From positions 5,703,009 through 5,767,008 of the forward strand of contig OZ026547.1 of NCBI GenBank assembly GCA_964020155.1: DNA of 64,000 nucleotides. Reading direction: 5' to 3'. Source of the DNA: Chondrilla cf. caribensis. Taxonomy: Eukaryota; Porifera; Demospongiae; Chondrillida; Chondrillidae. Positions 22,590 to 35,431 of the stretch are shown piece by piece (position 1 is the stretch's first letter; each line of letters opens with the position of its first letter). A program made the translations under genes and the position numbers. The notes under the pieces were generated by a model. That model had not been told where the DNA came from and searched no databases. It saw only the letters and a list, made by a program, of their open reading frames with translations.

Positions 22590-23180
22590 CAAGTGCTGGA
22601 TAACCTTAGCTACATTCCGAGGTGTTTAATATTTTTTCAATTAATGTTAGGGAATAGGAGAAATGTACTCTGAGCACCCTCTTCCATAACACATGGCAGA
22701 GGTGATGCATCAATACAATAATTTACCTGACATAGATGATGGCATGAACTAAATGCCGAAACAATTTCCATCTCAATACATAGCCTGTAACCTTAGCTAT
22801 ATTCAGAGCATTTAATCTTATTTCAAATTATGTGAAATGAAGTAATGAATGAAACCCTAAGCATCTTCTGGCATAACACATGGTAGAGGTGGTGTTTCAG
22901 TACAAAAATTATATCACACATAGATGATGGCTTGATGTGCCCTGTAGCCTTAATTACATTCAGAGGTGCTTAATATTTTTTCAATGTATGTGAGAGAATA
23001 GGAGAAATACACGCTAAGCACCTTCTTTCACAACACATGGTGTTTAGAAGTCACCACCCAATGCTTTCCTAGCTAGATTTCAGCAAGAGAATCAGTACCC
23101 ATTTTTAATACATAGTAGAGTTGAATGGTACCAAATCCAAAAATCAAACTATTGGCTAAAGTGGGTCGCAAATGAAATGG
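22590..23180. repeat. Diverged relic of the 187-bp satellite
   Basis: Three degraded units with 'taaccttagctacattc.gaggtg.ttaatattttttcaa' and 'gagcacc.tcttccataacacatgg'. They correspond to 'taactccagctacattcgaaggtgcttaatatattttcaa' of the young array at 37.3-40.3 kb. Divergence is far higher than within that array. Confidence 0.7.
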
Positions 23181-23237
23181 TATTGTCTACAGAAATCCAT
23201 CTAGTTCATCTCAGAAGATGTGTTGTCACTTCCAAAT

Positions 23238-23250
23238 GATGATGATGATG

Positions 23251-23296
<46 letters not shown>

Positions 23297-23331
23297 TATT
23301 ATATAATAATAATAATAATAACAATAAATAA
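23238..23331. repeat. (ATG/AAT)n microsatellite
   Basis: GATGATGATG followed by about 25 interrupted AAT units. Confidence 0.9.
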
Positions 23332-24689
23332 ATTGAGTTTCGTCTATTCTGATCTAAGTATTCATTCTACAAAAGGGATTTATTGTGAGTAAATACTAGT
23401 AGTTTTTGTTTTGTTCATCTGCAGTTGTTAGGAATGTCATGTCAATTCTGGATGCCTTCAATATACTTTTGAACATCAAATGCGACAATCAGTTAAGTGT
23501 ATCCAAAACTTTCAAAACCTTTTCATAGATTGAGGATCAGTTTGATGACAAATTTGACCTGCAGGGCGGTTTGTGAAGAGAATTTTTTGGCAACGCTCAA
23601 AGTTGATGGAAATTATACGAAGCGTCAGGGATCAGCGGCACCTTGCCATGAATATACACAGTTTCAACTCAAGAAAATGTATGTGATTGATAATAACCCT
23701 TGAAAATGTTCATTAATGTAATGATAATTTGTGTGGTTGTGTTGCTACGATATATAATATGGTGTTTGGGGTAGCTTACAGGTCACTACAGTGCTGGTGA
23801 CCTGTTTACTGGCATTCAACACCTCTTTGACGTATGACGTCCTTGGGTGATATATATTAATAGTAATTATTATTGTGCATTTTTTATGTTGCCAATAAAT
23901 GTCACTGAAATTACATAAATATACAGTTACATGACATAATTAAATTGTGTATATTGAGTAGGCAATTATTAAGCATTTATAGGAAGTAGGCCCACATTGG
24001 AATGTTAACTTACATAAATTATTATGGACTACATGATAGATGTAATGCATTCAACCATTCGCATAAAAATGGCACCATTAAATCCCCAAAATATTATTAA
24101 CATGTGGCCTAAGGCTAGTTATTAGATGGATCATTGCATGTTTGAACATCAAAAATAATTCACAAAAAGATAATAACTGATAATTTTTCCAACTCCGTTG
24201 TACCATCAGTTGCTGCATGCCAATTTTACACATAAAAGAAAAACTTATAGTTGTACTTACCTGATGTTATTTCTTTTTATGCATTTCCTTGCTAACTCAG
24301 TCTCCTATCATTTCTATCATTTTCACAAATTGAGCTACAATAGTTGTGTAAGTGTGCAAAGTTTGCCCTTTTACAATATCAACTGAATGCATACTTTCCT
24401 GTTTAGAACAAATTAGTTACGGGTATTTTCACACAACAAATGTGAACGTGCCCGTTATCTCACAACATACAAACACATATATATGCATGCACAATCACCC
24501 AAATATATAATTATCAGAACACAGGAGGAAAGTACAAATTTCATTAAGGCTGAAACATTCTTGAAAGGCCCTGTTTCAATGCAAATTTTGTGAAGCAGTG
24601 CCTTTCAACAATGATTCAATAGTGCTTCCTACTCAATGAAAACAGGATTTCCCCCCTGTGTTAATGAAATAATGTTATGTACATTAAGT

Positions 24690-24925
24690 GTTCTGATAGC
24701 TGGTGTATTACCGCTACTCATTCTGCTATTGTTTCTCCTTCCCATGTGCGATCCATTATTAATAGTGTATCTCTGTACTAATTTTGAATGTGGAGGGCAA
24801 TAAGGGTCTTTGACTGGGGTGACAATCCCTTTAAATGTCCATTCCATAGCTTTGTCTGGAGCTGTCAAGTTCCAAATCACTTGATAGATCCACATGAACA
24901 AAGGACAGGGCCGGAGCAAGCTCTG
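24690..24925 (-). other. Conserved short coding-like block downstream of gene D
   Basis: Copy of the block at 521-770. The minus-strand frame ends HVDLSSDLELDSSRQSYGMD and then Ile-stop. Downstream sequence including MSSGNTPAIRTL is also similar to copy 1. Confidence 0.35.
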
Positions 24926-25164
24926 CGGTAGTGGTACGGCCATCAGCGTAGCATAGTGAATGGTGTTGGCATTTACATGACACGAAATTGGATGTGTCAT
25001 TATATGGTCCAGTGTTTCCCCAGGCCATTTCAGCACTGCGCTCTGCCCTGTTAAAATTTCTGACCGCCCTACTATTTTTTATGACAATAATATTATAAAT
25101 CTAAAACTATTAGGCATGTGTGTAAAAATGGATGGCGCACATTACTTTTACTGTTCCACATGGT

Positions 25165-25300
25165 AATGGCGTCTTTCTTAGGTTCAGAAGAGCCTTCACT
25201 GAAGTTATTACATTTGACTGAGCTTCAGTGCACGAATTCCAGCCCAATTTCTTAGTCTCGGTGTTCAAAATCAGCGTGTTAGAATTTGCACAATAGACAT
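25165..25300 (+). mobile_element. TAA-family MITE fragment
   Basis: Only the middle survives: GGCGTCTTTCTTAGGTTCAG through the 'gcttcagtgcacgaattc.agcccaatttc' core. Both ends are lost. Confidence 0.65.
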
Positions 25301-25798
25301 CATGGCGACTTCGAGCATAGTATCAGATTTTGAAGCTTAGCTTGATGAAAATTGTGAACAAAATTATCTGTAAGGGGGCCAATGCTACATTTACCACTGT
25401 TAAAATAATAATATTCAGTTAAGGTTATCATATCTTCGATTGATGCCATGAACTTGATTATTAGTGACATTTTAATTTTTTAAGGCCAATGTCAAAATGT
25501 GGTACGGCCATGGCCATGGTAGCCATACCAGTTGCACCAGCCCTGAAGGAGTATTCCACACGTTCCCTATATACTTATAGATTCACACAATACACAATAT
25601 TATCATCAACAATAATATTATATTACATTATGTATCTCATACCACCTTTAATTTGTCAACAACTTAGCAATAATAGTGAAATATAGATATATATATATTA
25701 TAGGTGTTTTTACCACAAATTATAATTTATAGCAGATATTTTGTGGAATTATTGAATAGGTTTTGTTCTGCAAAGTTTCCAATAGTTGTAAACTTTCC

Positions 25799-27326
25799 TC
25801 ACTTGTAACTGGATGTCGCAACAGTTGGTAATGTTGGAACCGTTGTTTTTGTTACAGTGATAGTAGCAGGCGTTGGTGCAATTGTTTGTCCTGCAACTGT
25901 CGATGCAGCACACTTTTCTCCCTTTGTTCCTTTAGGTCCTTGTGGTCCTGTTTTTCCGGTATCTCCCTTTGTTCTTTTAGGTCCTTGTTGTCCTGTTTCT
26001 CCTTGTTCACCTTTTGTTCCATTGTGTCCTGGTACTCCTGTGTCCCCTTTCAGTCCTGGTTCACCTTTCTGTCCTTTATCCCCTGGTTGCCCTATTTCTC
26101 CTCGTTCACCTTTTGTTCCATTAATGCCTTGTGGTCCTGGTATTCCTATCTCTCCCTTTTCTCCTCGCTTTCCCTTTTTTCCTCGTAGACCTTGCTCTCC
26201 TTTCAGTCCTGGTTCACCATTTGGTCCAACATTCCCTGGTTGTCCTTTTTCTCCAGGTTCACCTTTTGTTCCATTGAGTCCTGGTACTCCTATGTCTCCT
26301 TTCTGTCCTGGTTCACCTTTCTGTCCATTATTCCCTGGCTGTCCTTTTTTTCCTGGTTCACCTTTTGTTCCATTTAGTCCATGTGGTCCTTGGAGTCCTG
26401 GAGATCCTGGCAGTCCTAGCTCTCCTTTTTCACCTCTCTCCCCATGTGGCCCTGGATCTCCCTTTTCACCCTTTGTTCCATTTACCCCATTCAGTCCTGG
26501 TGTTCCTCTAACCCCTTTTGGTCCAGGTGGACAATTGCACCTATCTTGTCGTCTGGTTCTTTCCAGGAGTTCACCTGTTTAAAAACAAATAGTATATTTA
26601 ATTTAAATTAGTAACAGGGTAATAAAATTAATATAATATGGATTAGTTCATACTGCATTCAATATTGAAATTGAGTTTCTACATATTCCCGAGACACCAG
26701 CTACCAACAGATTCTTCTGTATGTAAAAATTAATTCATATTTATTATGCTCTTAAGTATCAGTTGTACTAATTCAGACATAGTTGGAAGGAGGTTAATCA
26801 GGGCTTGTAAAAGTGTTAGATAGGATAATTATTGATGTTTATATATATAAATGTGGGTAAAAAAAATATTGACATGTAAATCATTTAGTAGGCAAATCAC
26901 TTGTCCATATATGTAGTATGCTAGGTTCCTTGAAGTAATCTAGCAATTATCCATTTTTCTTAACAATCTTATGATTCCTGTCACCATAGAGTACAGTTTG
27001 TAATTCCTTGCTTAGGACATTCAAATGGACATCCATGCATCTCATACTCTATAATAGGAGGATAGTCCTGACTAACGGGTAAGAATGGTAGAGAGTGCAG
27101 GCTGTACTTGAACTTCACCAAACTCACCTTTTGTTTCAAGTTGTTCTAGTCTCTTCTCTAATTGACCTATTATCTTGTGAAGTGACTTGATTTCTTCTTG
27201 TGACATCTTCATATTGTTTTCAAGTTGTGAATATGCCTTTTGCCAATCAGTGGTACTCCCCATACTGGTAGTCATCACACAGCACAAAAAAGCCACTTGT
27301 ACAATGACCTGAATACTTGGAGCCAT
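25799..27326 (-). CDS. Gene D: short secreted collagen-like protein
   Basis: Exons 27128-27326 and 25799-26574, phase-1 intron of 553 bp, 324 residues, the longest of the cluster. Exon 1 codes for a signal peptide (MAPSIQVIVQVAFLCCVMTT) and a coiled coil ending KRLEQLETK. Exon 2 starts GELLERTRRQDRCNCPPG, then about 70 Gly-X-Y triplets with five NGT sequons. It has an internal interruption (GPKGTKGEKCAAS) and a Thr-rich tail (GQTIAPTPATITVTKTT) like that of gene A. The TGA stop lies in AAGTGAGG, a donor-like sequence. It is the duplicate partner of gene A. Confidence 0.87.
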
Positions 27327-27364
27327 TACTGTAGGTCAAGTCAATACTCTAACTTAGTGCTAGT

Positions 27365-27404
27365 TTGTGGTAACCACAACAGAACAGGCTGTTTTAAATT
27401 TATA
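27365..27404 (-). promoter_or_regulatory. Gene D core promoter: TATA box and TGTGGT palindrome
   Basis: On the minus strand TATAAAT (27404-27398), then the intact palindrome TTGTGGTTACCACAA (27379-27365), preceded by ATGAATAGCATTAAAAGTGG. Confidence 0.7.
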
Positions 27405-27618
27405 GTCAGAGGGAGTACAAGCCCACTTTTAATGCTATTCATGGTGTATTTGTAGGTATGCTCATTGAATGTGTATATATGAGTTTTCCATTGACATCAT
27501 CAGAGACTGGGAATTGATATATATGATAACCTATGCCCCTCACCACAAGATGAGGAATCCTTACTAATTCTGCTTTGATGTTAAAAATGACTTCAAATTT
27601 GAGTGGGAGGTGACATGT

Positions 27619-27656
27619 TTGTGTGCGTGCGCACGCGCGCGTGTGTGTGTGTGTGT

Positions 27657-27691
<35 letters not shown>
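27619..27691. repeat. (GT)n microsatellite upstream of gene D
   Basis: Interrupted GT tract (CA on the coding strand) about 290 bp upstream of the gene D start, beginning with a GTGCGCACGCGCGCG purine-pyrimidine stretch. Confidence 0.95.
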
Positions 27692-28099
27692 TGTGCAGAT
27701 AAGGATATAACTCACTTTTTGAGTGCTTAGTTGTAATAATGTTAATGACATTGTATTGCATTTTTAAAAGTATGTAGTGTCACCCATTGGTTGCTATATT
27801 CTTTTATAATGTCTAGAAATTATATGTCATTATAACATAAAAGTGTACTATTTTTTGCTCTGGAACTGTCAAAAAATAGATTACAATTACAAATTGTACT
27901 ATTATGCTGTACTGTTCAACTTATCCTGTAGCAGGATTTCATTGTGTAGTAGATGCGAAAGATAACAATTTACCAGCTAAAGAAAATTACCAGCTGCTAT
28001 GGGCTTACAGCTACTTAGTCTAATTACTTGGTCACTAAACACTGTAGATGCCTATACTGTTCATTCTGTATTAGTCATGGACATATGCAGTCACAGTGA

Positions 28100-29436
28100 A
28101 GACCTGAATGAGAATGGGAACTGAACCCATACCCCCACACCACATGAATGTGGAATCCTTGATAATTCTTCTTTGATGTAAAAAAATGGCTTCAAGTGTG
28201 TGTGTGTCGCATGTGGAACATGTCCGCTTGCCTCACTAAGTGTTAATATAATGCTATTAGCGCCTTAGTGCAGCCCGAGATCACATAATCACATGACCTT
28301 CTCGTGATTTGGTCAAGTGATTACGCAAGAAAAGCAATCGAACGTAATTGAAGTTTGAAAGTATGTAGCACGAATAAAATACTTTTGGCCTACTTTGACC
28401 ACTTCAATCCTTACTTTCTTTGATTTAAACCATAATCTAGAGGTTTAAATCAAAAAAAATTAAAGCTATATTTGATTGTGTATTTTGTTTCGGACCTTTT
28501 AAGGGATGGAGCTCAGCCATTGAAATAAGTTTATGTAAGCAATGGAGCAATTTTAGTTATTTAATGTATCAAAAGTGCATAACGGTTATAAAAGGAAGAT
28601 ACAATATTTCGTCATTTGTCGGTGCATACCTCGATTGTCTTCGGGTCCTTTTTTCAGCTTCCATTTATCTCTGCTCTCTCAACGATCAAAAATTCTTATC
28701 AATACTATCTTTAGAAATACTAAGAGTTTAAAAAAAACATGGATTGGACTGAAAAGGCATCAAAACAATCAAAGACGATCTCACAATGACACTTAATATC
28801 GGCGAGATAATGACATAAGCCAATTAGTCACATGATAATCATGTGATAATGCCTCTTGTAGCGGATCACATTGTGGCATATGCAAAATTATTGGGCCTTT
28901 TTGATCCAGGCTACCTAGGATTGATTTGATTGTTGTATTTCCGAGACATGAGTATGATTCAACTTTTCACCGGGGGGGGGGGGGGGGGGTTTGATTCGCA
29001 ATTCCGTTCAAGCATTATTAGCGGAAATTCTCGGTACGTTTCGACGGTTTACCATAATTTTGTTAATATCTCGTTAAATGTTCAATGCATCAAAACCCCC
29101 CTCGGTAGACTTTTAGAAAATATCATAGTGTATCTAATAATCCAAAAACTGTATCTATAGCAGCTCTCTTAAAAAAAGGCCGCCCGATTAAATGGTTTTT
29201 ATAAGCCAATTAGAATGCCGATTTTCTTCGTAACCACGAAGAAAATCGTTACCAAAAGCTCTAAGAGTGAAGATTATATACAATAATGTTATCTTGAAAC
29301 AGTTTAGTACTAGTTTCTGCTTCCTTCAGAGAAATATAAACAATTCAATTTTACCAAAATTTGGCAATCCCGAGAAGCCATAAAACTGTTAATGGACGTG
29401 TTCCACATGCGGTGTGTGTGTGCGTGTGTGCGTGTG

Positions 29437-29498
<62 letters not shown>

Positions 29499-30030
29499 CA
29501 TTATGGGATCTTGTATATGGGCTATATTGTAAAGCAAATTTCTGATAGTATTATAATGATTGTCATGTCTTATAATGGCAATTTTCTTAAGTTTGGTAAC
29601 TGCCAGGTAGAACCTGAACATTCATGTTCGCACATAAAATTGTGAAAGATGAGATTGTACAATATGGTATCTTGTGCAATGTGGCCATTTTTGATTTTGT
29701 ATTATCAATTTTTATTTTATGTAAACTGTTTTGAAAATTTACAGTAAACACATTACTCTTGGGTATGCATAAAAACCTAAATTTGGGCTATTGTTACAGA
29801 CACAAAACAAGCAACATTTATGTACTATTTTTCATGAGAGTAAATAATTTAAAAAAGAAACAATGGTAATGTAGACAATAAACAGACATAATTCAACAGT
29901 TAATCCATATAACATAAAGAATAATAATATCATGCTCACAACTATAATATTATAGTGAATAATATAATGATAACACAAACATACACTAACATGAATATCC
30001 ACAGATACATGGTTGATGTTGCACACACAT
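28100..30030. other. Intergenic D to F, no gene recognised
   Basis: Holds an 18-G run (28972-28989), a GT tract (29411-29498) and a 13-bp perfect hairpin with AACC loop at 29219-29248 (CGATTTTCTTCGT and its complement). No convincing coding frame. Confidence 0.4.
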
Positions 30031-30059
30031 AAGTATCACACACACACACACACATGGAG

Positions 30060-31030
30060 AGTGAGGGCGGTGGCTGGGAGTTACGTGGTGTGGTCAAGCT
30101 CCATGGTGCCGGTAAAGGAGATGGTGTTCCCTCGTTGTACGGCCACTGGGAGTCTCTGGAAGAGGTACTCTGTGGACCTGAGCTCCCCGGTGGTTTGGAA
30201 GATTCGATGACCCAGATCTTTGACACATTTGAAAGTCTCTGGTCCCATGGCTCCTGTAGTCTCCACCGCTACTGGTTGGAATAAATAGCAGGACCCCAGA
30301 GAGCTGTACTTGGCCTGTTTTTCATATTCAGCTCTCTCTGCCACTGCCCCAGATCATCCAGTGGCAGTGTCAATGTAGGAGGTACTAAGGGGGTGTCTAC
30401 TTGTAACATCCCGCACTAAGGGCTTCCCCCCTTTCCATGGTATAACGGTCGCTCCATCTGGGCACTTGCCATCATCCCTGGTCATTCCAATAGGTTCCAG
30501 TCATGATGGATGTTGGCCAATGTCATGGCTTTATGTATGATGTTGTTTAACCCTTAAACGTTTATAAGCCAGATATCTGGCGCGACCCCCGAACGTTCAC
30601 ATTGCGAAAGTTTCTCCGATTATATTGGTATATTATATATAAAGGTGAAAGCTACACTTCGAGTTGGTATAATAGTGCATGGATGGTGAGACAGAACAAC
30701 AGGGGGCTGAGGGGGTCTCCCTGCTGCACACCCTCAGCTGAGTCTAGCACTTTTCCCCCAGAACAGTGAGGTTGTTGAGCAATAGGTTGAGGCTACAAAT
30801 GGCAGAATGATAGGAGCTAAATCTTCTGCAGCAAAAGCATTTGAACATCTTATCCCTTCGGATGCAGTTGGAGGCATTTTTGAATCAAGTTTGAGCATCA
30901 CCTGGTCATCCACCATACTCTGGAGAAATAGACGCGTTGCGTGAACAACTGCCTCGGCCCCATTTTTTGTACCATAGCCTAGCTGATGAGGGGCTAAGAT
31001 TGTACCCATATCCTCCATGACATGATGACC
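30060..31030 (-). pseudogene. Decayed LINE reverse transcriptase fragment
   Basis: Reading from 31030 to 30060 in shifting frames: HQLGYGTKNGAEAVVHATR, then an AFAAEDLAP stretch, then EGVQQGDPLSPLLF (near 30700), then CPDGATVIPWKGGKPL (near 30450). It continues with SYIDTATG, FQPVAVETTGAMGPE and LPVAVQRGN. QGDPLSP is a reverse transcriptase motif, and the order of the others matches the C-terminal half of non-LTR reverse transcriptases of marine invertebrates as I know them. Frameshifts near 30780 and 30400 show it is dead. The start of the ORF and the endonuclease are missing. Confidence 0.75.
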
Positions 31031-31563
31031 AATGCATTTTGCTGTATACTGTAACAGCTAAACTTGTTCTTTATACTTTCTTAGGTGCTGAACCAACAGA
31101 ACACTTGCCACCACCAAGACCAATAAGAAGAATGTGAAACTGCAATTTATCAACTTTTAAACGATTTTTGACACAATTACAATGTTTCAGCGTGTTAAGT
31201 ATACTTTTGATTTTAAATAATACGTACCTGTTTCTAAGTCACTCTAAGTACAAAACAATGAAAAATCAATTCGAACGCGCTGGAAGAGGATCCATTCCAC
31301 GATTCTGGTCGGTCTTTGTCATCTGTATTTACGGGGAAGAAGATTACCGTGTATATCGAGCAAAAGGTATATTTCCCGAGTTAATCGACGGCCATATTCA
31401 CGGGACATACCGTGATACAATATGCCAATACGATAACACACGTGCTGCCCGAACATACACCATACGGGAACCCGTGTAAATCTCGTCCTATGCGTATTAA
31501 CGGGAACTGTTTCGGCGTGTAAACGGGCCCGTGCACAACGCACGTTTTTCCTGTGTGGAAAGT
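31031..31563. other. Unassigned region left of the F duplicated segment
   Basis: GC-richer than the surroundings (31300-31560). No gene recognised. Collinearity with copy 1 resumes at 31564. Confidence 0.35.
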
Positions 31564-32577
31564 TGTATAAACATACATAGTCTAAGTACTTGGTCACTAA
31601 ACATACTGAATTTCTAGATTGTTCATGAGTTACTACTTATGGACACATGCAATCACAGTGACCTCTTGCCTAATAACTCAATTGTACCTGCGTGACATGG
31701 TCGTGCCCATTGCAATTGATTTAGCAATGCATGCATAATTGCACCACAAATGAAATTACTATAATATGTCTTCCCATTATTGAATTTGCACTTGTAGGGC
31801 TAGACTGAATCCTCTACAGTGAACTGACTTGTGTATCCTCAACATCTCCTAATGCTCTTGGATGTCTAGAAGGATCCTTTATAGTCCTAGTTGATCCAGT
31901 ATTTCCAACTACTTCTACTTTCCTATGCTGACAAGGAGCTAGGTCTTAGTTGTAGTGGATAAACACAGTACAATTTATTAAAAATTGAGAAGCACATCAT
32001 TAGCTTAGATGAGTTTGCCTTCAACACCATTATTCAGCCCAGGCAGGGACACCATCGTCCCACAAGTGCAGGGCTCCATGAAAATTATGTGTCTACCTAT
32101 CTCTGGGTTAATACTAATGTTAAACATAAAACAGCAAAGAAGACCACCAGAGGCACCACTTAAAATTGAGTCACAGGTAGTCTGCATATATGCAGAATTA
32201 CTTTTAATTTAGCATAGTTGAGTTGAAATAGTGAGTAGTTCAGTAATGGTCCCTTATACTAAGTGGTCCTCTGTATAGGTGGTCTTTATAGCAGGTTCCA
32301 CTCTAGTTCAGAGAGGTCTGATGTGGCTCATCTAAGATTGCACTTATGCACAATACAGAGGTTTTTCTTACCATGTAGTGGTAATGGTATCAACATTATT
32401 ATCATGGTATATCTGCTTGGAGAAGCTTGACTGCTATTTAAATGTAAAACAGGAAAAAAAACATAACTATGCATGCATGCATAAGGATTTGATTTTGCTG
32501 AAGGTGCAAAATGTATTAAATTCTTCCTGCTCTTCATTAGAGATGCAGTACATCCTAAACAGTTGAAGTGAATTGTG

Positions 32578-32676
32578 CACACACACATGTACACACACAC
32601 ACGCACACACACTCACTCACACACACACACACACGCACGCGCACGCATACACATGCATGCACACACACATACACTC
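32578..32676. repeat. (CA)n microsatellite upstream of gene F
   Basis: Heavily interrupted CA tract on the coding strand, 185 bp upstream of the gene F start. Confidence 0.9.
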
Positions 32677-32804
32677 ATACAAAATTCCAATTTACAATGG
32701 AACAAGTATGCACACAGTTATGCATTGAGCATACTTAGAAATTCACAATGAATATCATTAAAAGTGGCTGTTCTCCCAGTGACCACAGAAACAGCCTGTT
32801 CTGT

Positions 32805-32819
32805 TGTGGTTACCACAAA
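32805..32819 (+). promoter_or_regulatory. Gene F promoter palindrome; TATA box degraded
   Basis: TTGTGGTTACCACAA is intact. The TATA position reads CACAGAAAC. The upstream AATGAATATCATTAAAAGTGG block is intact. Confidence 0.65.
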
Positions 32820-32859
32820 CTAGCACTGAGAAATTTGAGCACTGACTGGAGCTACAATT

Positions 32860-35431
32860 ATGGCTCTAAGGATTCAGGTGTTTGTACTTTTGTGCTGTAC
32901 GGTGACTACCAGTATGGCGGGTATCTCTGCTTGGAAAAAGGCATTTTCACAACTTGAAAACAAAGTGAAGGTGCAACAAGAAGAAATCAAGTCACTTCAC
33001 CAGATTATAGAAGAGTTCAACAAGAGACTAGAACTTCTGGAAGCGAAAGGTGAGTTTCACAAGGTTAAATACAACCTGCAATCCCTACTCTTCATGCCTG
33101 TTAGTCATGACAATCCTCCTATTGACTACAGAGTTTATGGGTTAATATATGACATAAACCTATATCAGTTGATGGCAAGACGTGCATAGTATAATATCAT
33201 AGTCATACTTGTTCATGAACTACACATTATGCTAGGTGTGCCCTATGTGAAGATAGCACATTACACGACTATACCTACATTTGTTAATGTCAAAATTGTT
33301 CAGGTATGACATGTCATCATTGCTGGGGTTATCATTATATTTGTGGCTTTTAAGATATGTAAACGAGGGAATCTCCTAATTTGGAGTCACATGATAAAAT
33401 TAAACCGTCACAACAGCATTCCCAAAATTCACCATTCAAAAGAGAATTCTTTCTTGTAAATCTCGCCAATAGCTATAGGTATAGGATAGTGAATCACCTT
33501 GAGGATGAAAGTTGGGCACTTATCATGAGATTAACTGTTCCGGGTTATCGTTGAGTAACAATGACATAATGCATAACCCGTGACATGCACGTGAAATTGA
33601 TATATCACGGGAGAGTTTCTGGTGTGTACATTCTTTGGCAATCATATGGTGTGTGTGGCTGTTATCATCATGAAAATGTTCTTACAAGGTAAATCTAAAT
33701 TTTCATTGATACAACAGTTGGTATCTATTACCATTTTTGAGTTTTCATAATTGGAAATTAATCCAATTCTTCTTCTCCATACATGACAAATGTGGTGACA
33801 TCTCAACAACGATGATGAATATAAACTGATATATAGGTGAAAATTTGGATATTATAAGTTATATATTGTCTATGCTATTCATATATAATATTATATGTCA
33901 GTGGGTTCATAAAACTCACTGTGATTGGAACATTATCTGATTCCATTTTTTTTCATTTAAGCTGTAATTTTACCATTACTAAAGGAAATATCGATATTTG
34001 AAATAAGAAATGCAAATTATAAACCTACATAAAGTGTTCAGGTATATGGTTGTTGAGCTTAAAACATCATCTGGAAAAAATAACATGTAGAAATCATCCT
34101 GATTGTTGCAATCATTTTGTCAACAGTAACAGGTTGGTGATATTTGCGAAAGAACCTGTATTTACTTCTGGCAAATGGACGAAGGTTATTCTTTATTAGG
34201 GTGTCCCAGTTATGATCAGTATTACATAGGAAAGAAGATGGCAACTGAATTCTTCAATTTGTTGAGTAGCATATAAGGGAATAATATAAGTATAATGTAA
34301 CTTTAGCATTCTTTTTGGCTGAGACCGATTTCGCCCTGCTTTTTCCTCCTGAAGTCTTCAGTTTTTACATTCATATTTCTTTCTTTGTAGTCAAAAAAGG
34401 TGCTTTGGTTAAAATGAATCCACTCGACAGGAATTTGCCTCAGTCCCAGGCATCTTGAAATAACAATTGATGTCTTTCACCATATATAACAGTTGTGAAA
34501 AGAGTGGAAAAACAATAAAGCAAGTTTCGTATATGACTCGAACATAACAATTCTTTTGTAGTGAATATGTCATTGAGTGCGGTGAAATCCCTGTAAATAT
34601 TTTCGCAGATTTCACTTTATTCAGATTGAATACAGTACTAGTATATGTGCAAATCCACGTAATAATCTCAATAGTAATCTGGTTTATGCACTTGTACTTC
34701 TGGTTTGATTTTAAACAGATAAACTCCTGGAAAGATCCAGACGACAAAATGGTTGCAATTGTCCACCTGGACTAAAAGGGGATAGAGGAACACCAGGACT
34801 GAATGGGATAAATGGAACAAAGGGTGAAAAGGGAGACCCAGGAACCCAAGGACAACCAGGACTCAATGGAACAAAAGGTGAACGAGGAGAAAAAGGACAA
34901 CCAGGGAATGTTGGACAGAAAGGTGAATCAGGACTAAAAGGAGACAGGGGAATGCCAGGACAAAATGGAACACAGGGGGAACAAGGGGAAAGAGGGCAAC
35001 CAGGAAGTGATGGACAAAAAGGTGAAGCAGGGGTGAAAGGAAAGCAAGGTTCAAAAGGAGACAAGGGAAAGCGAGGGGAAAAGGGAGAGTTAGGGATACC
35101 AGGACAACAAGGACTAAATGGAACAAAGGGAGAAAAGGGTGAAATAGGAGATCAAGGTGTTAATGGAACTAAAGGTGAAAAGGGGGAAAGAGGACGACCA
35201 GGAAATGTTGGACAGAAAGGTGGACCAGGACTGAAAGGAGACAGAGGAGTGCCAGGACTTAATGGAACAAAAGGTGAACAGGGAGAAAAAGGACAACCAG
35301 GGGATGTTGGACACAAAGGTGCACTAGGGCCACAGGGACATAATGGAACAGAGTGTGAATGTAGAGGTACAGTACAACCAGGAAATGATATAAATAAAGG
35401 TACAAACCCAAAGCGGAAACTACAGGGATGA
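32860..35431 (+). CDS. Gene F: short secreted collagen-like protein
   Basis: Exons 32860-33049 and 34719-35431 (phase-1 intron, 1669 bp) give 300 residues. Exon 1 codes for a signal peptide (MALRIQVFVLLCCTVTTSMA), shortened by three residues compared with A, and a coiled coil ending NKRLELLEAK. Exon 2 reads DKLLERSRRQNGCNCPPG, then about 68 Gly-X-Y triplets. It has the most NGT sequons of the family (seven), in modules of about 11 triplets. It ends NGTECECRG, a second cysteine pair, and a short basic tail without the Thr-rich segment of A and D. The stop is not in a donor context. The TATA box is lost, so expression may differ from that of its sisters. Confidence 0.87.

Larger units (their letters stand above)
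24055..33936. repeat. Segmental duplication, copy 2
   Basis: Collinear with 1-9842. Relative to copy 1 it has a shorter gene D intron and a different spacer between D and F. That spacer holds a LINE fragment, a G-run and several GT tracts. It has also lost the segment equivalent to about 700-1715. Unlike copy 1 it retains the collagen exon (34719) downstream of the F first exon. Confidence 0.85.
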
